From Varibaculum vaginae (lineage in GTDB: Bacteria > Actinomycetota > Actinomycetes > Actinomycetales > Actinomycetaceae): a DNA stretch of 64,000 nucleotides. Shown in pieces: positions 54,825 to 63,976 of the stretch (positions within the stretch are counted from its first letter, which is position 1; each line of letters begins with the position of its first letter). The notes under the pieces were generated by a model, which had not been told where the DNA came from, did not search any database, and saw nothing but the letters and a program-made list of their open reading frames with translations. A program made the translations under genes and the position numbers. The stretch spans positions 806,001 to 870,000 of the forward strand of contig NZ_UWNY01000001.1 in NCBI RefSeq assembly GCF_900604285.1, in the 5' to 3' direction.

Positions 54825-56189
54825 ATGCGAACGAAACTAAAAAATTTGGGATTTACGGCGACTTCATTTTTGTCGTTAGTACTAATTACAGTAAATGCCC
54901 AGTTAATCTATGCTTTTTGGGATATTAGGAATACTATTCCCAAAGATTTTCCGACAGCCATGGGGGTCACTGATGCTCAGGCCGGAAACCTGTATTCAAT
55001 GCAGGGTTTAGTTATTATCCTCGGAACAATCGCCCTGGGGTGGATAGGTGACCGCTTTGCGATTCGGACGATCATGCTGATTTCTTCACTAGGGGCTGGG
55101 GGTGTTTCGTTATTTATTACCGTCTTTTCCCCGAATCTGTCCCTAGGGACGCTTCTAGTCTGTTTCTTCCTAATGCTGCTCTTCACCGAGGTACTGTTTA
55201 AGCCAGCAAACTTCAAAGCAGTGAGCCTATCTACCACTGAGGATCATCAGGGAACTGCCTTTGGCTTTTTCGAGTTCGGTCGCGGGCTGCTAGCGTTCCT
55301 AGTTTCTTTAATGTGGACGGTAATGGTTGCCTCTGGTGCCAGCGCGCGCACTATTATGTACACCTCTTCAATAATCGTTCTGGTTGCGGGGCTCATGGTA
55401 TTTTGGGCAGTGCCCAAAGGTCAGAAAGTTGGCGATGAAGATACGCAAACATCCAACAGCCTAGAAGCGATTAAAGGGGTTGGTAAAGTCGCAAAACTAC
55501 CAGTTGTCTGGTTGACCGGTATCAACGTATTTTGTATCTATGGAACATTCGTAGCAGCGGGAACCTATTTTGCGCGTTTCCTGCAGGCTGGATACGGGAC
55601 TTCAGCGGTTGCGGCGGCAACTTTTGCAACTACCGTAATTGCTCTGCGGATGTTGCCTCTGGTGTCTACAATCTTGGTAGAAAAAGTCTTTAAATCAACT
55701 GTTCGCTTCATGCGGACCATGGAAATAGCTCTAGTAATCTTGCTGGTTGCTATTGCGGCTATCTTCTTCACTAATAACCCAGATATTACTTCTTACCCGG
55801 CAGGGAAAGTTCCGGAAGGTCTCATTTCTAGCGGGATGTTCTGGGCGCTAGTCGTAATGATGCTGCTCGCATCGGCAACCACCTTTATGATCCGTGGCGT
55901 GTACTATGCTCCCATCGGAGAATTTGGGGTCGCGAAGAAGAATTCTTCGGCTGCCATGTCTTTTGCGATTACCATAGGTTATATCCCTGCTCTGCTAGCT
56001 CCCATTGTTCTGGGTGGTCTAATCACTCCTTCAATCACCGACGATAAGGGCGAAGTAATTACGGAAGTACTTACTTCCACCAATATTTTGGGATCGGCAT
56101 TCTTAGGATTAGCGGTGCTAGCTTTGGTGGCAGCGGTAATGTCGCACATTATGGTGAAAATGCAACAGCGTCAAAAGCAGATGAACTGA
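54825..56189 (+). CDS. Major facilitator superfamily transporter
   Basis: A 454-residue, about 12-helix carrier. GDRFAIRTIMLI after the second helix is a classic MFS motif A variant (GxxxDR). A long cytoplasmic loop (VPKGQKVGDEDTQTSNSLEAIKG) joins the two halves. The start is marked by AAAGGAG. It is the first gene behind the LacI-controlled promoter and is followed after 7 bp by the PLC-like gene, so its substrate probably feeds that enzyme. The substrate itself is not visible; glycerophosphoinositol or an inositol phosphate is proposed from context. Confidence 0.85.
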   Translation: MRTKLKNLGFTATSFLSLVLITVNAQLIYAFWDIRNTIPKDFPTAMGVTDAQAGNLYSMQGLVIILGTIALGWIGDRFAIRTIMLISSLGAGGVSLFITVFSPNLSLGTLLVCFFLMLLFTEVLFKPANFKAVSLSTTEDHQGTAFGFFEFGRGLLAFLVSLMWTVMVASGASARTIMYTSSIIVLVAGLMVFWAVPKGQKVGDEDTQTSNSLEAIKGVGKVAKLPVVWLTGINVFCIYGTFVAAGTYFARFLQAGYGTSAVAAATFATTVIALRMLPLVSTILVEKVFKSTVRFMRTMEIALVILLVAIAAIFFTNNPDITSYPAGKVPEGLISSGMFWALVVMMLLASATTFMIRGVYYAPIGEFGVAKKNSSAAMSFAITIGYIPALLAPIVLGGLITPSITDDKGEVITEVLTSTNILGSAFLGLAVLALVAAVMSHIMVKMQQRQKQMN

Positions 56190-56196
56190 GGTAACG

Positions 56197-57042
56197 ATGA
56201 CAGATTTACCAAAGCCAGCAGAATGGATGGCGGGATATTCAGATTCGGTTCCTATTTGCGATCTCACCATTCCAGGAACTCATGATTCGCTGACCGCAAC
56301 TTGTCCGCAAAGATACTACAAAACTCAGACTCTCGAACTACAAGAACAGCTCTTGGCTGGAGTTAGGTTTTTAGATTTACGGATTAGAAGCACTTTAGTG
56401 GCAGCCCACCGGGAGTGGATAAGTGACATTAAAGCGAAAGACATTTTGGAAACTATGAGGAAATTCCTCAGGGAACATCCACAGGAATTTCTATTAGTTA
56501 GATTCCAAAACGCCAATGAAAATAAGGATGACTTTCCGCAGTACTGCGAACAAATAACTAAACTTATCGATGAGAATCGGGATTTATTTTTCCTCTGGGA
56601 CGAACAAAATCAGGTTTCTATCAGTGAGCTAACTTTGGGACAAGTACGTGGAAAGGTTCTGGCACTTGAATGTGCTCCTTCCCAATACCGATCGACTCAT
56701 TTAGAAGATTGCGTGTGGGCATATCCATGGCACGAGGCTGAGAATATCTTGCTTCAAGACTTATGGGATGGCCCCAGTCTAAAAGATAAAAAGCAGGCGA
56801 TCGCGCAGTTATCGGAAGGGGACGCTTCGGGCGTGTTACGTCTGAATCACATTAGTGCCACCAACGGCGAGTTAGGGTTTCCCGATGCTTATGCTAGCGA
56901 TTTAAATCCGTGGATTTCCGACAGATACGCGAATGAAGAAGCTAGGTGTAGGCAAAAGCCTCAGGTATTGATTTTTGACTATGTAACACCCGAGATTGCT
57001 CAGACCCTAATAGAAGCTGGACGAAATAACTGCCAAAGTTAG
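56197..57042 (+). CDS. Phosphatidylinositol-specific phospholipase C-like enzyme without signal peptide
   Basis: A 281-residue PI-PLC X-domain protein. IPGTHDS places the catalytic His29 and Asp30, FLDLRIRS gives Asp60 and Arg62/64, and AAHREW gives His71, matching the two-His, Arg, Asp set of bacterial PI-PLCs; LIFDYVTPE near 258 may supply the last Asp. Secreted relatives have a signal peptide. Here the chain starts MTDLPKPAEW with none, so it should act in the cytosol on an imported, soluble phosphoinositol compound rather than on host membrane. It sits between the MFS gene and the IMPase-family gene. Confidence 0.85.
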   Translation: MTDLPKPAEWMAGYSDSVPICDLTIPGTHDSLTATCPQRYYKTQTLELQEQLLAGVRFLDLRIRSTLVAAHREWISDIKAKDILETMRKFLREHPQEFLLVRFQNANENKDDFPQYCEQITKLIDENRDLFFLWDEQNQVSISELTLGQVRGKVLALECAPSQYRSTHLEDCVWAYPWHEAENILLQDLWDGPSLKDKKQAIAQLSEGDASGVLRLNHISATNGELGFPDAYASDLNPWISDRYANEEARCRQKPQVLIFDYVTPEIAQTLIEAGRNNCQS

Positions 57043-57051
57043 GTGAATAAC

Positions 57052-57831
57052 ATGGAAAAAGATGAGTTGCAAAAACTTTTAGATTGCGCGGTATCTACCG
57101 TAAAGCAAGCTGCTGAAATGGCACTTGATCCGGGAATAGAACTGAATATTGAAACTAAAAGTAACCGCAATGATTTAGTTACCGATGTAGATAAGGCAGT
57201 CGAGCAGTTTATCGTCGATAAGATGACGGCGGCTACGGGTTACCCTGTCTTGGGAGAAGAAGGCCATCGGGTTGATTCTTTCGAAGGGAGAGTATGGTTA
57301 ATCGATCCTATTGATGGGACGATGAATTACATTGAAACCCGTCGTGACTATGCGATTTCCTTGGCGCTATGCGAAAACGGTGTTCCGGTTTTGGGGGTAG
57401 TGCAAGATGTGGTAGCTGGTAAAACCTATACCGCTACTTTGGGGGGAGGGGCCTTCTGTAACGGAACTCCCCTAGGTAAAGTTGATTCAGCTATCGACTA
57501 TCGGCAAGTAGTTCTAATTACTGACCTTAAAGAGATTCGTGCGCTTCCGCGTTTAGCTAAAGCTTTAGAGGAATCTCGAGGTCACCGTCGGTATGGCTCC
57601 GCTGCATTGGAAATGGCAGAGGTAGCTGCTGGGAAGGCAGGGGGATTCATCCATTTGTGGGTGTCTCCATGGGATATTGCCGCAGCTACTCTAATCTGTA
57701 CCGAAACAGGATGCACAGTTTCGCGTCTTGATGGTACCAATATGGATGTGCGTCAAAAAGGTTCAATTTTGGCTGCCTGGCCGACGGTACATTCGGATCT
57801 GCAATACCGGTTGATTCAGGCTCCTAACTAG
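57052..57831 (+). CDS. Inositol monophosphatase-family phosphatase
   Basis: A 259-residue sugar/inositol phosphatase of the IMPase superfamily. Metal site: GEEG (Glu69, Glu70), DPIDGTMNY (Asp85, Asp88), and SPWDIAAATLI (Asp near 208). The ATG at 57052 has AGGTG upstream; a GTG at 57043 is also in frame. It lies 10 bp after the PLC-like gene. Dephosphorylation of inositol 1-phosphate to inositol is the simplest role in this operon, but NADP phosphatase and other activities occur in the superfamily. Confidence 0.88.
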   Translation: MEKDELQKLLDCAVSTVKQAAEMALDPGIELNIETKSNRNDLVTDVDKAVEQFIVDKMTAATGYPVLGEEGHRVDSFEGRVWLIDPIDGTMNYIETRRDYAISLALCENGVPVLGVVQDVVAGKTYTATLGGGAFCNGTPLGKVDSAIDYRQVVLITDLKEIRALPRLAKALEESRGHRRYGSAALEMAEVAAGKAGGFIHLWVSPWDIAAATLICTETGCTVSRLDGTNMDVRQKGSILAAWPTVHSDLQYRLIQAPN

Positions 57832-57845
57832 GAGCTAAAGATGGC

Positions 57846-57887
57846 AATTCCCTGCCCGGGACTGACTCCGCCTTTGGGCAGGGAATT
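57846..57887 (+). terminator. First of three hairpins after the IMPase gene
   Basis: AATTCCCTGCCC (57846-57857) pairs perfectly with GGGCAGGGAATT (57876-57887), 18-nt loop. It is the natural terminator for the lacI-linked operon. Confidence 0.7.
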
Positions 57888-57900
57888 AGCCTAAGTAAAT

Positions 57901-57937
57901 AATCGTGGGTGGGGAGAGGATCTTCCCACCCACGATT
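57901..57937. terminator. Second hairpin between convergent genes
   Basis: AATCGTGGGTGGG (57901-57913) pairs perfectly with CCCACCCACGATT (57925-57937), 11-nt loop. Flanked by A/T tracts on both sides, so it may act in both directions. Confidence 0.65.
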
Positions 57938-57956
57938 AATATTTACGTGATTAATT

Positions 57957-58010
57957 AATATCATCCATTCGGTAGCTAGGTTGTTAACTAGCTACCGAAT
58001 GGATGATATT
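57957..58010 (-). terminator. Third hairpin, 23-bp perfect stem, next to glgP stop
   Basis: 57957-57979 pairs perfectly with 57988-58010 around an 8-nt loop; the sequence starts AATATCATCC. It lies 18 bp after the glgP stop on the minus strand and is its likely terminator. A perfect 23-bp stem is longer than usual. Confidence 0.7.
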
Positions 58011-58028
58011 GGTTCCAAAGAACTAAAA

Positions 58029-60398
58029 CTAGATTTTTTGGGGCTCAAGCATCCATACTTGATTGGCATAATCACTGATGGTTCGGTCAGCGCTAAAACG
58101 TCCTGATTCACAAATATTAATCCAGCATTTACGTGCCCATTCCATCTGGTCAGCGTAGTCCAGAGCTGCGCGGTCACGAACTTCGCGGTAATCCGCAAAA
58201 TCGCCCAGCACATAGTACACATCTGCCGGCTCATATCCGTTGGAATCTAGGAGCGAACCTAGCAGGTCATGGAATAGGCCGGTACCGTCATCGTCTAAGG
58301 TGCCATCGACAAACGCGTCCAGAGCCCGTTTAAGCCCAGGTACGGTTTCATAGAGGTGCCGCGGATCGTAGGTACGTCGTAGCTCCGGTAGATCTTCTTC
58401 TTTCGCTCCGAAAATATAGGCGTTATCATCGCCGACTGCATCCACGATCTCTACATTCGCGCCATCGAGAGTACCCAGGCAAAGTGCTCCGTTCATCATG
58501 AACTTCATATTGGAAGTTCCCGAAGCCTCTTTACCGGCAGTAGAAATCTGTTCGTGAATGTCGGCAGCGGGAATAATATGTTCTGCCGGAGAGACGTTGT
58601 AGTTTTCGACGAATACCACCTGGATGATCTTAGAAACCTCGGGATCTCCTGCGATTAATTCCCCGATAGTATTAATCAGTTTAATAATCGCTTTAGCGCG
58701 TACATATCCGGGAGCAGCCTTCGCCCCGAAAATAAATACCCGATGCGGCCAGGGCTTTTGGGGATTGTCCTTGATACGGAAATACAAGTCCAAAATATAG
58801 AGTGCGTTTAGTAGCTGACGTTTATACTCGTGTAAACGCTTGATCTGTACATCGAAAATCGCTGAGGAATCAATCTTTTCTCCGGAACGTTGTTCTAGCC
58901 ACTGAGCAAAATCCCGTTTGTTATCGGCTTTTACCCCGAGTAACTGTGCCATAAGATCAGAGTCATCGGCCAAATGCCGCAGCGATTTGAGCTGATCCAT
59001 ATCGGTAACCCAATCAGTTGACCCCAGTTTTTCACTAATCAAGCCAGCCAGGCGGGGGTTGCACTGTTTGAGCCAACGCCGAGGAGTAACCCCGTTAGTT
59101 TTGTTATTAAACTTCTGCGGCCAAATCTCGTACCAATCTTTCAAGGTCTGCCGTTTAATAATCTCGGTATGGAGGGCAGCTACCCCGTTAATCGAGAAAG
59201 CTGCATAGCAGGCAATCCATGCCATATGGATTCGTCCGCCATGAATCGGAGACATATAGTCAATCCGCGCCGCATCGAAGCCGAGTGCCTCTAGCTCCAT
59301 CCGGAAACGGCGGTCGATCTCGGCTATGATTTCCAGAATTCGGGGGAATAGACGCTGGAAAATCGCGTATTCCCAGGTCTCTAAGGCTTCGGCCAAAACC
59401 GTGTGGTTGGTGTAAGCAAAGGTATTCTGTACGATCTGCCAAGCGCCTTCCCAGTCCATCCCGTACTCATCGAGTAGAATTCGCATCAGTTCCGGGATAG
59501 CCAGCACTGGGTGAGTGTCGTTTAGCTGAATGCAGTTGTACTTTGCAAAATCGTGTAGATCAGTGCCGTGATGCTTAACGTAGTTCTCTACCATGTCCTG
59601 CAGGGAGGCAGACACAAAGAAGTACTGTTGCCGTACCCGCAGAACTTTTCCTTCAAAGGTGGTGTCGTTGGGGTAGAGTACCCGGCAAAGGTCGGCAACC
59701 CGCTCCCGTTCGATAATCGCATCGGTGAAACGCTGAGAGTTGAAAGCTTCGTAATCGAACTCCTCGATGGGCTCAGACTTCCATAGTCGCAAAGTATTTA
59801 CGTTATCAGTCCCGTAACCGGTAATCGGCATATCGTAGGGTACCGCCCGTACTTCCATATCTGCAAAGTGGACAAAGCGCGGCTGTTCCTCACGGCGAAT
59901 AACAAAGGGATAACCTTCTTCCATCCAGGGATCCGGGTGTTCGCGTTGGCTACCACGTTCAAAGGATTGTTTGAAAAGTCCATAACGGTACAGGATGCCG
60001 TATCCGCGCACCGGTAGGTTCATAGTGGCACAAGAATCTAGGAAACAGGCCGCTAGACGCCCCAAACCTCCGTTGCCGAGGGAAGCGTCGTGTTCAGCCT
60101 CTAACACGTCGGTGAGATTCATTCCGAAGGCGTTAGTAGCCATGCTTGCTTCCTCTAGAAGCCCCAGGTTATCTAGGTTATTGAGCAGAGCTCTGCCCAT
60201 CAGGAACTCTGCCGAGAAGTAATGCTCTTGGCGTCCAGCTGCATACTTATCGGTAGTTTTTTCCCAGTTTTCCGCGATTCTCTCTACAATCGCTTGTGAC
60301 ATTCCCGTCCAAAATTCCATCGGGGTGGAATCTTCGGCGCGACGTCCAGAAACGGAACGGGTAAATGAACCTAATGAATGTGTAAGGTTGTCTGCCAT
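58029..60398 (-). CDS. glgP: Glycogen/maltodextrin phosphorylase
   Basis: Releases glucose 1-phosphate from alpha-1,4-glucan ends. The 789-residue protein shows NGGLGRLAACFLDS, GYGILYRYGLFKQ, GVTPRRWLKQCNPRLA, the PLP site EASGTSNMKFMMNGAL and LGTLDGANVEI, all of the GT35 family. The ATG at 60398 is 7 nt after AAGGAG; an upstream TTG at 60404 is unlikely. It follows the alpha-glucosidase gene by 161 bp in the same direction and works with GlgX on glycogen. Confidence 0.94.
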   Translation of the reverse strand: MADNLTHSLGSFTRSVSGRRAEDSTPMEFWTGMSQAIVERIAENWEKTTDKYAAGRQEHYFSAEFLMGRALLNNLDNLGLLEEASMATNAFGMNLTDVLEAEHDASLGNGGLGRLAACFLDSCATMNLPVRGYGILYRYGLFKQSFERGSQREHPDPWMEEGYPFVIRREEQPRFVHFADMEVRAVPYDMPITGYGTDNVNTLRLWKSEPIEEFDYEAFNSQRFTDAIIERERVADLCRVLYPNDTTFEGKVLRVRQQYFFVSASLQDMVENYVKHHGTDLHDFAKYNCIQLNDTHPVLAIPELMRILLDEYGMDWEGAWQIVQNTFAYTNHTVLAEALETWEYAIFQRLFPRILEIIAEIDRRFRMELEALGFDAARIDYMSPIHGGRIHMAWIACYAAFSINGVAALHTEIIKRQTLKDWYEIWPQKFNNKTNGVTPRRWLKQCNPRLAGLISEKLGSTDWVTDMDQLKSLRHLADDSDLMAQLLGVKADNKRDFAQWLEQRSGEKIDSSAIFDVQIKRLHEYKRQLLNALYILDLYFRIKDNPQKPWPHRVFIFGAKAAPGYVRAKAIIKLINTIGELIAGDPEVSKIIQVVFVENYNVSPAEHIIPAADIHEQISTAGKEASGTSNMKFMMNGALCLGTLDGANVEIVDAVGDDNAYIFGAKEEDLPELRRTYDPRHLYETVPGLKRALDAFVDGTLDDDGTGLFHDLLGSLLDSNGYEPADVYYVLGDFADYREVRDRAALDYADQMEWARKCWINICESGRFSADRTISDYANQVWMLEPQKI

Positions 60399-60559
60399 AT
60401 TCAATCTCCTTGCGAAACTACATTTCCAGGCTATCGGTTAAAGGTGAAAGTACAGACCAAAAAGCATCTTTTTAGCAGTGTCATTAGTTACACCTTTTTC
60501 ATGCCGGTTACAAAACCTGTTAAACGGGGGAGTGGTTTAGTGATTCAGAACTAAAAGCT

Positions 60560-62293
60560 CTAGATCTTTATCCACAGAGTTTGTCCGGGCGCGATTTGGC
60601 CGTCCGTGCCAACCTGCGAAGCCTGGGGGGAAACAATCCCCGGGGTGGTCAACACAGTCTTTGCCGTATCTCCTAGCGCCTGCGGCGGTAGCGGTCGGAA
60701 GTTAACCCCAAGGTTGGTTACCACCACTATTTTGCTGCCATCTACTCCGGTAACTTGTAAGGCGAGTATCTCCGGGTCGCTATCTAGCCAGCTGGATTCG
60801 CCCATTCCCAGGCCGAGGTCACGTCGTACAGAAAGCATCTTGCGGTAAAAGTTTAAAGGAGAAGCAGGGTCGGATTCTTGCATCTGTACCGATAATTTGC
60901 CCCAATCATCTGGTTGTGGCAGCCAGGCAGGGCTGGAATTTGCAGGTGAAAATCCGAAGTTAGAACCAGGGGCATTTGACCAGGGGAGTGGTACCCGGCA
61001 GCCATCGCGGCCTCGTACCCTAAAGCCAGAACGTTTCCAGGTGGGATCTTGTCTGGCATCATCAGGGAGTTTGGTGGCTTCCGGTAGTCCCAGTTCTTCT
61101 CCGTTATAGAGGTAAATAGATCCGGGGAGGCCTGCTAGAAAAGCAGTAGCTGATAGCGCCCTGGTTAAACCGATTTCTTGATCTGGCTGCGGGTCGGTTG
61201 CGCCGATTCCGTTGTCGGTATTTGCTCCAGTGGGATAGCCCAAACGAGTGGCATGGCGAACCTTGTCATGGTTAGAAAGTACCCAGGTGGGGGGAGCGCC
61301 TACCGAGGCGGAAGCCTCTTGGGTACGGCGGATAACTTTTCGCAGAGCCGCCGGCTCCCAGTGGCAGTTAACCACCGAAAAATTGAAAGCCTGTGACATT
61401 TCATCTTCGCGTACATACATTGCTTCTTGCTCGGGAGTATTCACCCAGGCCTCCGCTACTAGCATTCGGTCGCGTCCGTATTCATCTAATACCGATCGCC
61501 ATTCACGATAGATATCGTGGACTCCTGGCTGGTTATAGAACGGCCCGACATCCGGTGCGCGTCCAGAGTCACTTTCTGCGCCCTCGTAGTGCAGACGATC
61601 AGGGCCGACGGTGTCATCGGGTAGAGCTGGATCTTTTACCAGGCCGTGCGCCACGTCGACTCGAAAACCATCAACACCGCGGTCAAGCCAAAAACGCAGG
61701 TAGGAGCGAAAAAATTCGTGAACTTTCGGATTCTCCCAGTTGAAGTCAGGTTGGGAGGCATCGAAAATATGTAGATACCACCAGTCCCGATCGCAGGCTT
61801 TGCCGGTTAAAGGCTCAACTTTTGACCAGGCAGATCCGCCGAACATAGATCCCCAATTATTGGGAGTACTATCCGAGCATTTGCGGAACATATACATATC
61901 ACGCGCCGGATCACCGGGCTCGGCGGCTAGTGCTTGTTTAAACAGAGGATGATCCCAGGAAGAATGGTTAGGAACCACGTCGATGATGGCCTTTATTCCG
62001 CGAGCGTGCAGCTGCGCGAGAACTTTGTCGAAAGTCTCTAGGTCGCCATACTCGGGATTAATATCCAGGTAGTCAGCTACGTCATAGCCGGTGTCATGCT
62101 GCGGAGAAGGGTAAAAAGGCGAAAACCACACCGCGTCAATTCCCAAATTTTCCAGGTAGTCAATTTTTTCCAAGACCCCGGCCAAATCGCCAATTCCATC
62201 GCCGTTGGAATCCGAAAAAGAACGGGGATAAATTTGGTAGATAGCAGCACTACGCCACCACTGATCCCAGTCACATCGTTGAATGCGGCTCAT
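60560..62293 (-). CDS. GH13 alpha-glucosidase (oligo-1,6-glucosidase/AglA type)
   Basis: Hydrolyses malto- or isomalto-oligosaccharides to glucose. Catalytic set: DGFRVDVAHGLVKD (nucleophile Asp), LVAEAWVN (Glu), VLSNHDKVRH (Asp). DVVPNHSSWDHPLF, with Pro-Asn-His rather than Val-Asn-His, points to an alpha-glucosidase rather than to TreS or alpha-amylase. 577 residues, no signal peptide, so intracellular. GAGGAG precedes the ATG. Exact linkage preference is not decidable. Confidence 0.9.
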   Translation of the reverse strand: MSRIQRCDWDQWWRSAAIYQIYPRSFSDSNGDGIGDLAGVLEKIDYLENLGIDAVWFSPFYPSPQHDTGYDVADYLDINPEYGDLETFDKVLAQLHARGIKAIIDVVPNHSSWDHPLFKQALAAEPGDPARDMYMFRKCSDSTPNNWGSMFGGSAWSKVEPLTGKACDRDWWYLHIFDASQPDFNWENPKVHEFFRSYLRFWLDRGVDGFRVDVAHGLVKDPALPDDTVGPDRLHYEGAESDSGRAPDVGPFYNQPGVHDIYREWRSVLDEYGRDRMLVAEAWVNTPEQEAMYVREDEMSQAFNFSVVNCHWEPAALRKVIRRTQEASASVGAPPTWVLSNHDKVRHATRLGYPTGANTDNGIGATDPQPDQEIGLTRALSATAFLAGLPGSIYLYNGEELGLPEATKLPDDARQDPTWKRSGFRVRGRDGCRVPLPWSNAPGSNFGFSPANSSPAWLPQPDDWGKLSVQMQESDPASPLNFYRKMLSVRRDLGLGMGESSWLDSDPEILALQVTGVDGSKIVVVTNLGVNFRPLPPQALGDTAKTVLTTPGIVSPQASQVGTDGQIAPGQTLWIKI

Positions 62294-62494
62294 AAAGATC
62301 TCCTCTTTGATTATCTAAACAGCCATGATTAGTAGTCTTGGCTGGGGATATTTTTTTGCGTGGCTGTTAAGAACCAGCTGTTGGAATTCTATGAATTTCC
62401 GCCGGGCTTAGCGAGTTATTTCCGTCCCTGTAATCTCTTTAGCAATTTCTCTTAATAAAAAGTGAGTGCGGTTAATCGAGCCTTGAAGCTGTTG

Positions 62495-63976
62495 CTAGTC
62501 TTCACTACCTTTGCGACGGCGCCGACGTGCACGACGTGGACGAGGCTGACGTTGAGTGCCAGCCCCTTGGTGACTATCGCGTTCCCGGCGGCGATCCTGT
62601 CCGTCACGAGAACCTTTACCGCGTCCAGAGCGTCCTCGAGGATTCTTTCTCTGCCCCGAACGGCTGCGTCCGCGCCCGCGTCCACGACCACCGGTTTCTC
62701 CTAAGTCTTCTAGTTTTTCAGCGGATAGACCAGCGCGTTTGCGCATCGACAGCGGCAGACGTCCGCCAGCATCCTGGGGGATATTTAAATCGGTATATAG
62801 GTGTGCACTGGTGTGGTAGGTTTCCACTGGTTCTTCTATCCCCAGGGATAGCTCTTTGTTAATTAGCTTCCAGCGAGGAACATCATCCCAATCCACAAAG
62901 GTAATTGCAGTTCCAGAATTACCGGCGCGTCCAGTACGTCCGATGCGGTGAATATAGGTTTTGGCATCCTCAGGGCACTGATAGTTAATCACGTGGGTAA
63001 CGTCGTCAACGTCAATACCGCGGGCAGCCACATCGGTAGCTACCAAAACATCAACTTTCCCATGCCTAAAAGCCCGTAATGCCTGTTCACGGGCACCTTG
63101 TCCCAGGTCGCCATGTAGCGAAGCGGAGGCAAATCCACGTTTATCTAAATCTTCAGCTACGCGGGCAGCAGTCCGTTTAGTGCGCGTGAAAATAATACAC
63201 AGGCCACGCTCGCGTGCCTGCAGGATCCGAGCTACTACCTCAATTTTATTGAGGGCGTGACAGCGATAAATCACTTGCCGGGTGGTTTTCACCGTGGCGC
63301 CCTGGTCGTCGGGATCTTGTGCCCGAATATGGGTGGGGTGCGACATGTAACGCCGAGCTAAAGCTACTACTTCTCCGGGCATAGTCGCTGAAAATAACAT
63401 AGTGTGGCGATTTGCCGGGGTGCGCGAAAGTAATACCTCTACATCGGGAAGGAATCCCAAGTCAAGCATTTCATCGGCTTCATCCAGTACCATAGTGCGC
63501 ACTGATGATAAACTCAGATGCCCCTGTTTCATGAGGTCGATTAGGCGGCCGGGGGTACCGACTACCACCTCGACCCCTCGTTTCAGATCTGCAATCTGAG
63601 GCTCGAAAGCACGTCCTCCGTAGATTTCGCAGATACGTACACTGCGATGGGCAGCTGCCTGTGAGATTTCCCGCGCCACCTGAATGGCCAGTTCTCTGGT
63701 AGGCAGGACGATTAAGGCTTGGGGGTGACCGGGGTCGAGGAGATCTTCGAATCCGTCCTCACCAGGACCAATTATGTTTTCTAATGCCGGCAGGGCGAAT
63801 CCTAAAGTTTTACCGGTGCCGGTCTTGGCTTGCCCGATAATATCGTGGCGTTCCAAGGCTACCGGCAAAGTTAACGCTTGGATGGGGAAGGGGTGCAAGA
63901 TATCTACGTCTTTTAGAGCTTCACAGAGCGGAGCCGAGACCCCAAAATCAGCGAAGGTTTTTTCGGAGAGATCCAT
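62495..63976 (-). CDS. DEAD-box RNA helicase with basic C-terminal tail
   Basis: The motifs run in order: FPIQALTLPVAL (Q motif), AKTGTGKTLGF (I), PTRELA (Ia), GTPGR (Ib), LDEADEML (II), LFSATMP (III), FTRTKRTA (IV), ATDVAARGIDVDDVTHVINYQCPED (V) and HRIGRTGRAG (VI). After about residue 400 the tail is extremely basic, rich in Arg, Gly and Ser (RGRGRGRSRSG, RRARRRRRKG), as in cold-shock/ribosome-assembly helicases. ATG 63976 is used; the phase stays open through a GTG at 63991 to the window edge, so the start could lie outside. The 62294-62494 spacer shows no other gene. Confidence 0.9.
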   Translation of the reverse strand: MDLSEKTFADFGVSAPLCEALKDVDILHPFPIQALTLPVALERHDIIGQAKTGTGKTLGFALPALENIIGPGEDGFEDLLDPGHPQALIVLPTRELAIQVAREISQAAAHRSVRICEIYGGRAFEPQIADLKRGVEVVVGTPGRLIDLMKQGHLSLSSVRTMVLDEADEMLDLGFLPDVEVLLSRTPANRHTMLFSATMPGEVVALARRYMSHPTHIRAQDPDDQGATVKTTRQVIYRCHALNKIEVVARILQARERGLCIIFTRTKRTAARVAEDLDKRGFASASLHGDLGQGAREQALRAFRHGKVDVLVATDVAARGIDVDDVTHVINYQCPEDAKTYIHRIGRTGRAGNSGTAITFVDWDDVPRWKLINKELSLGIEEPVETYHTSAHLYTDLNIPQDAGGRLPLSMRKRAGLSAEKLEDLGETGGRGRGRGRSRSGQRKNPRGRSGRGKGSRDGQDRRRERDSHQGAGTQRQPRPRRARRRRRKGSED

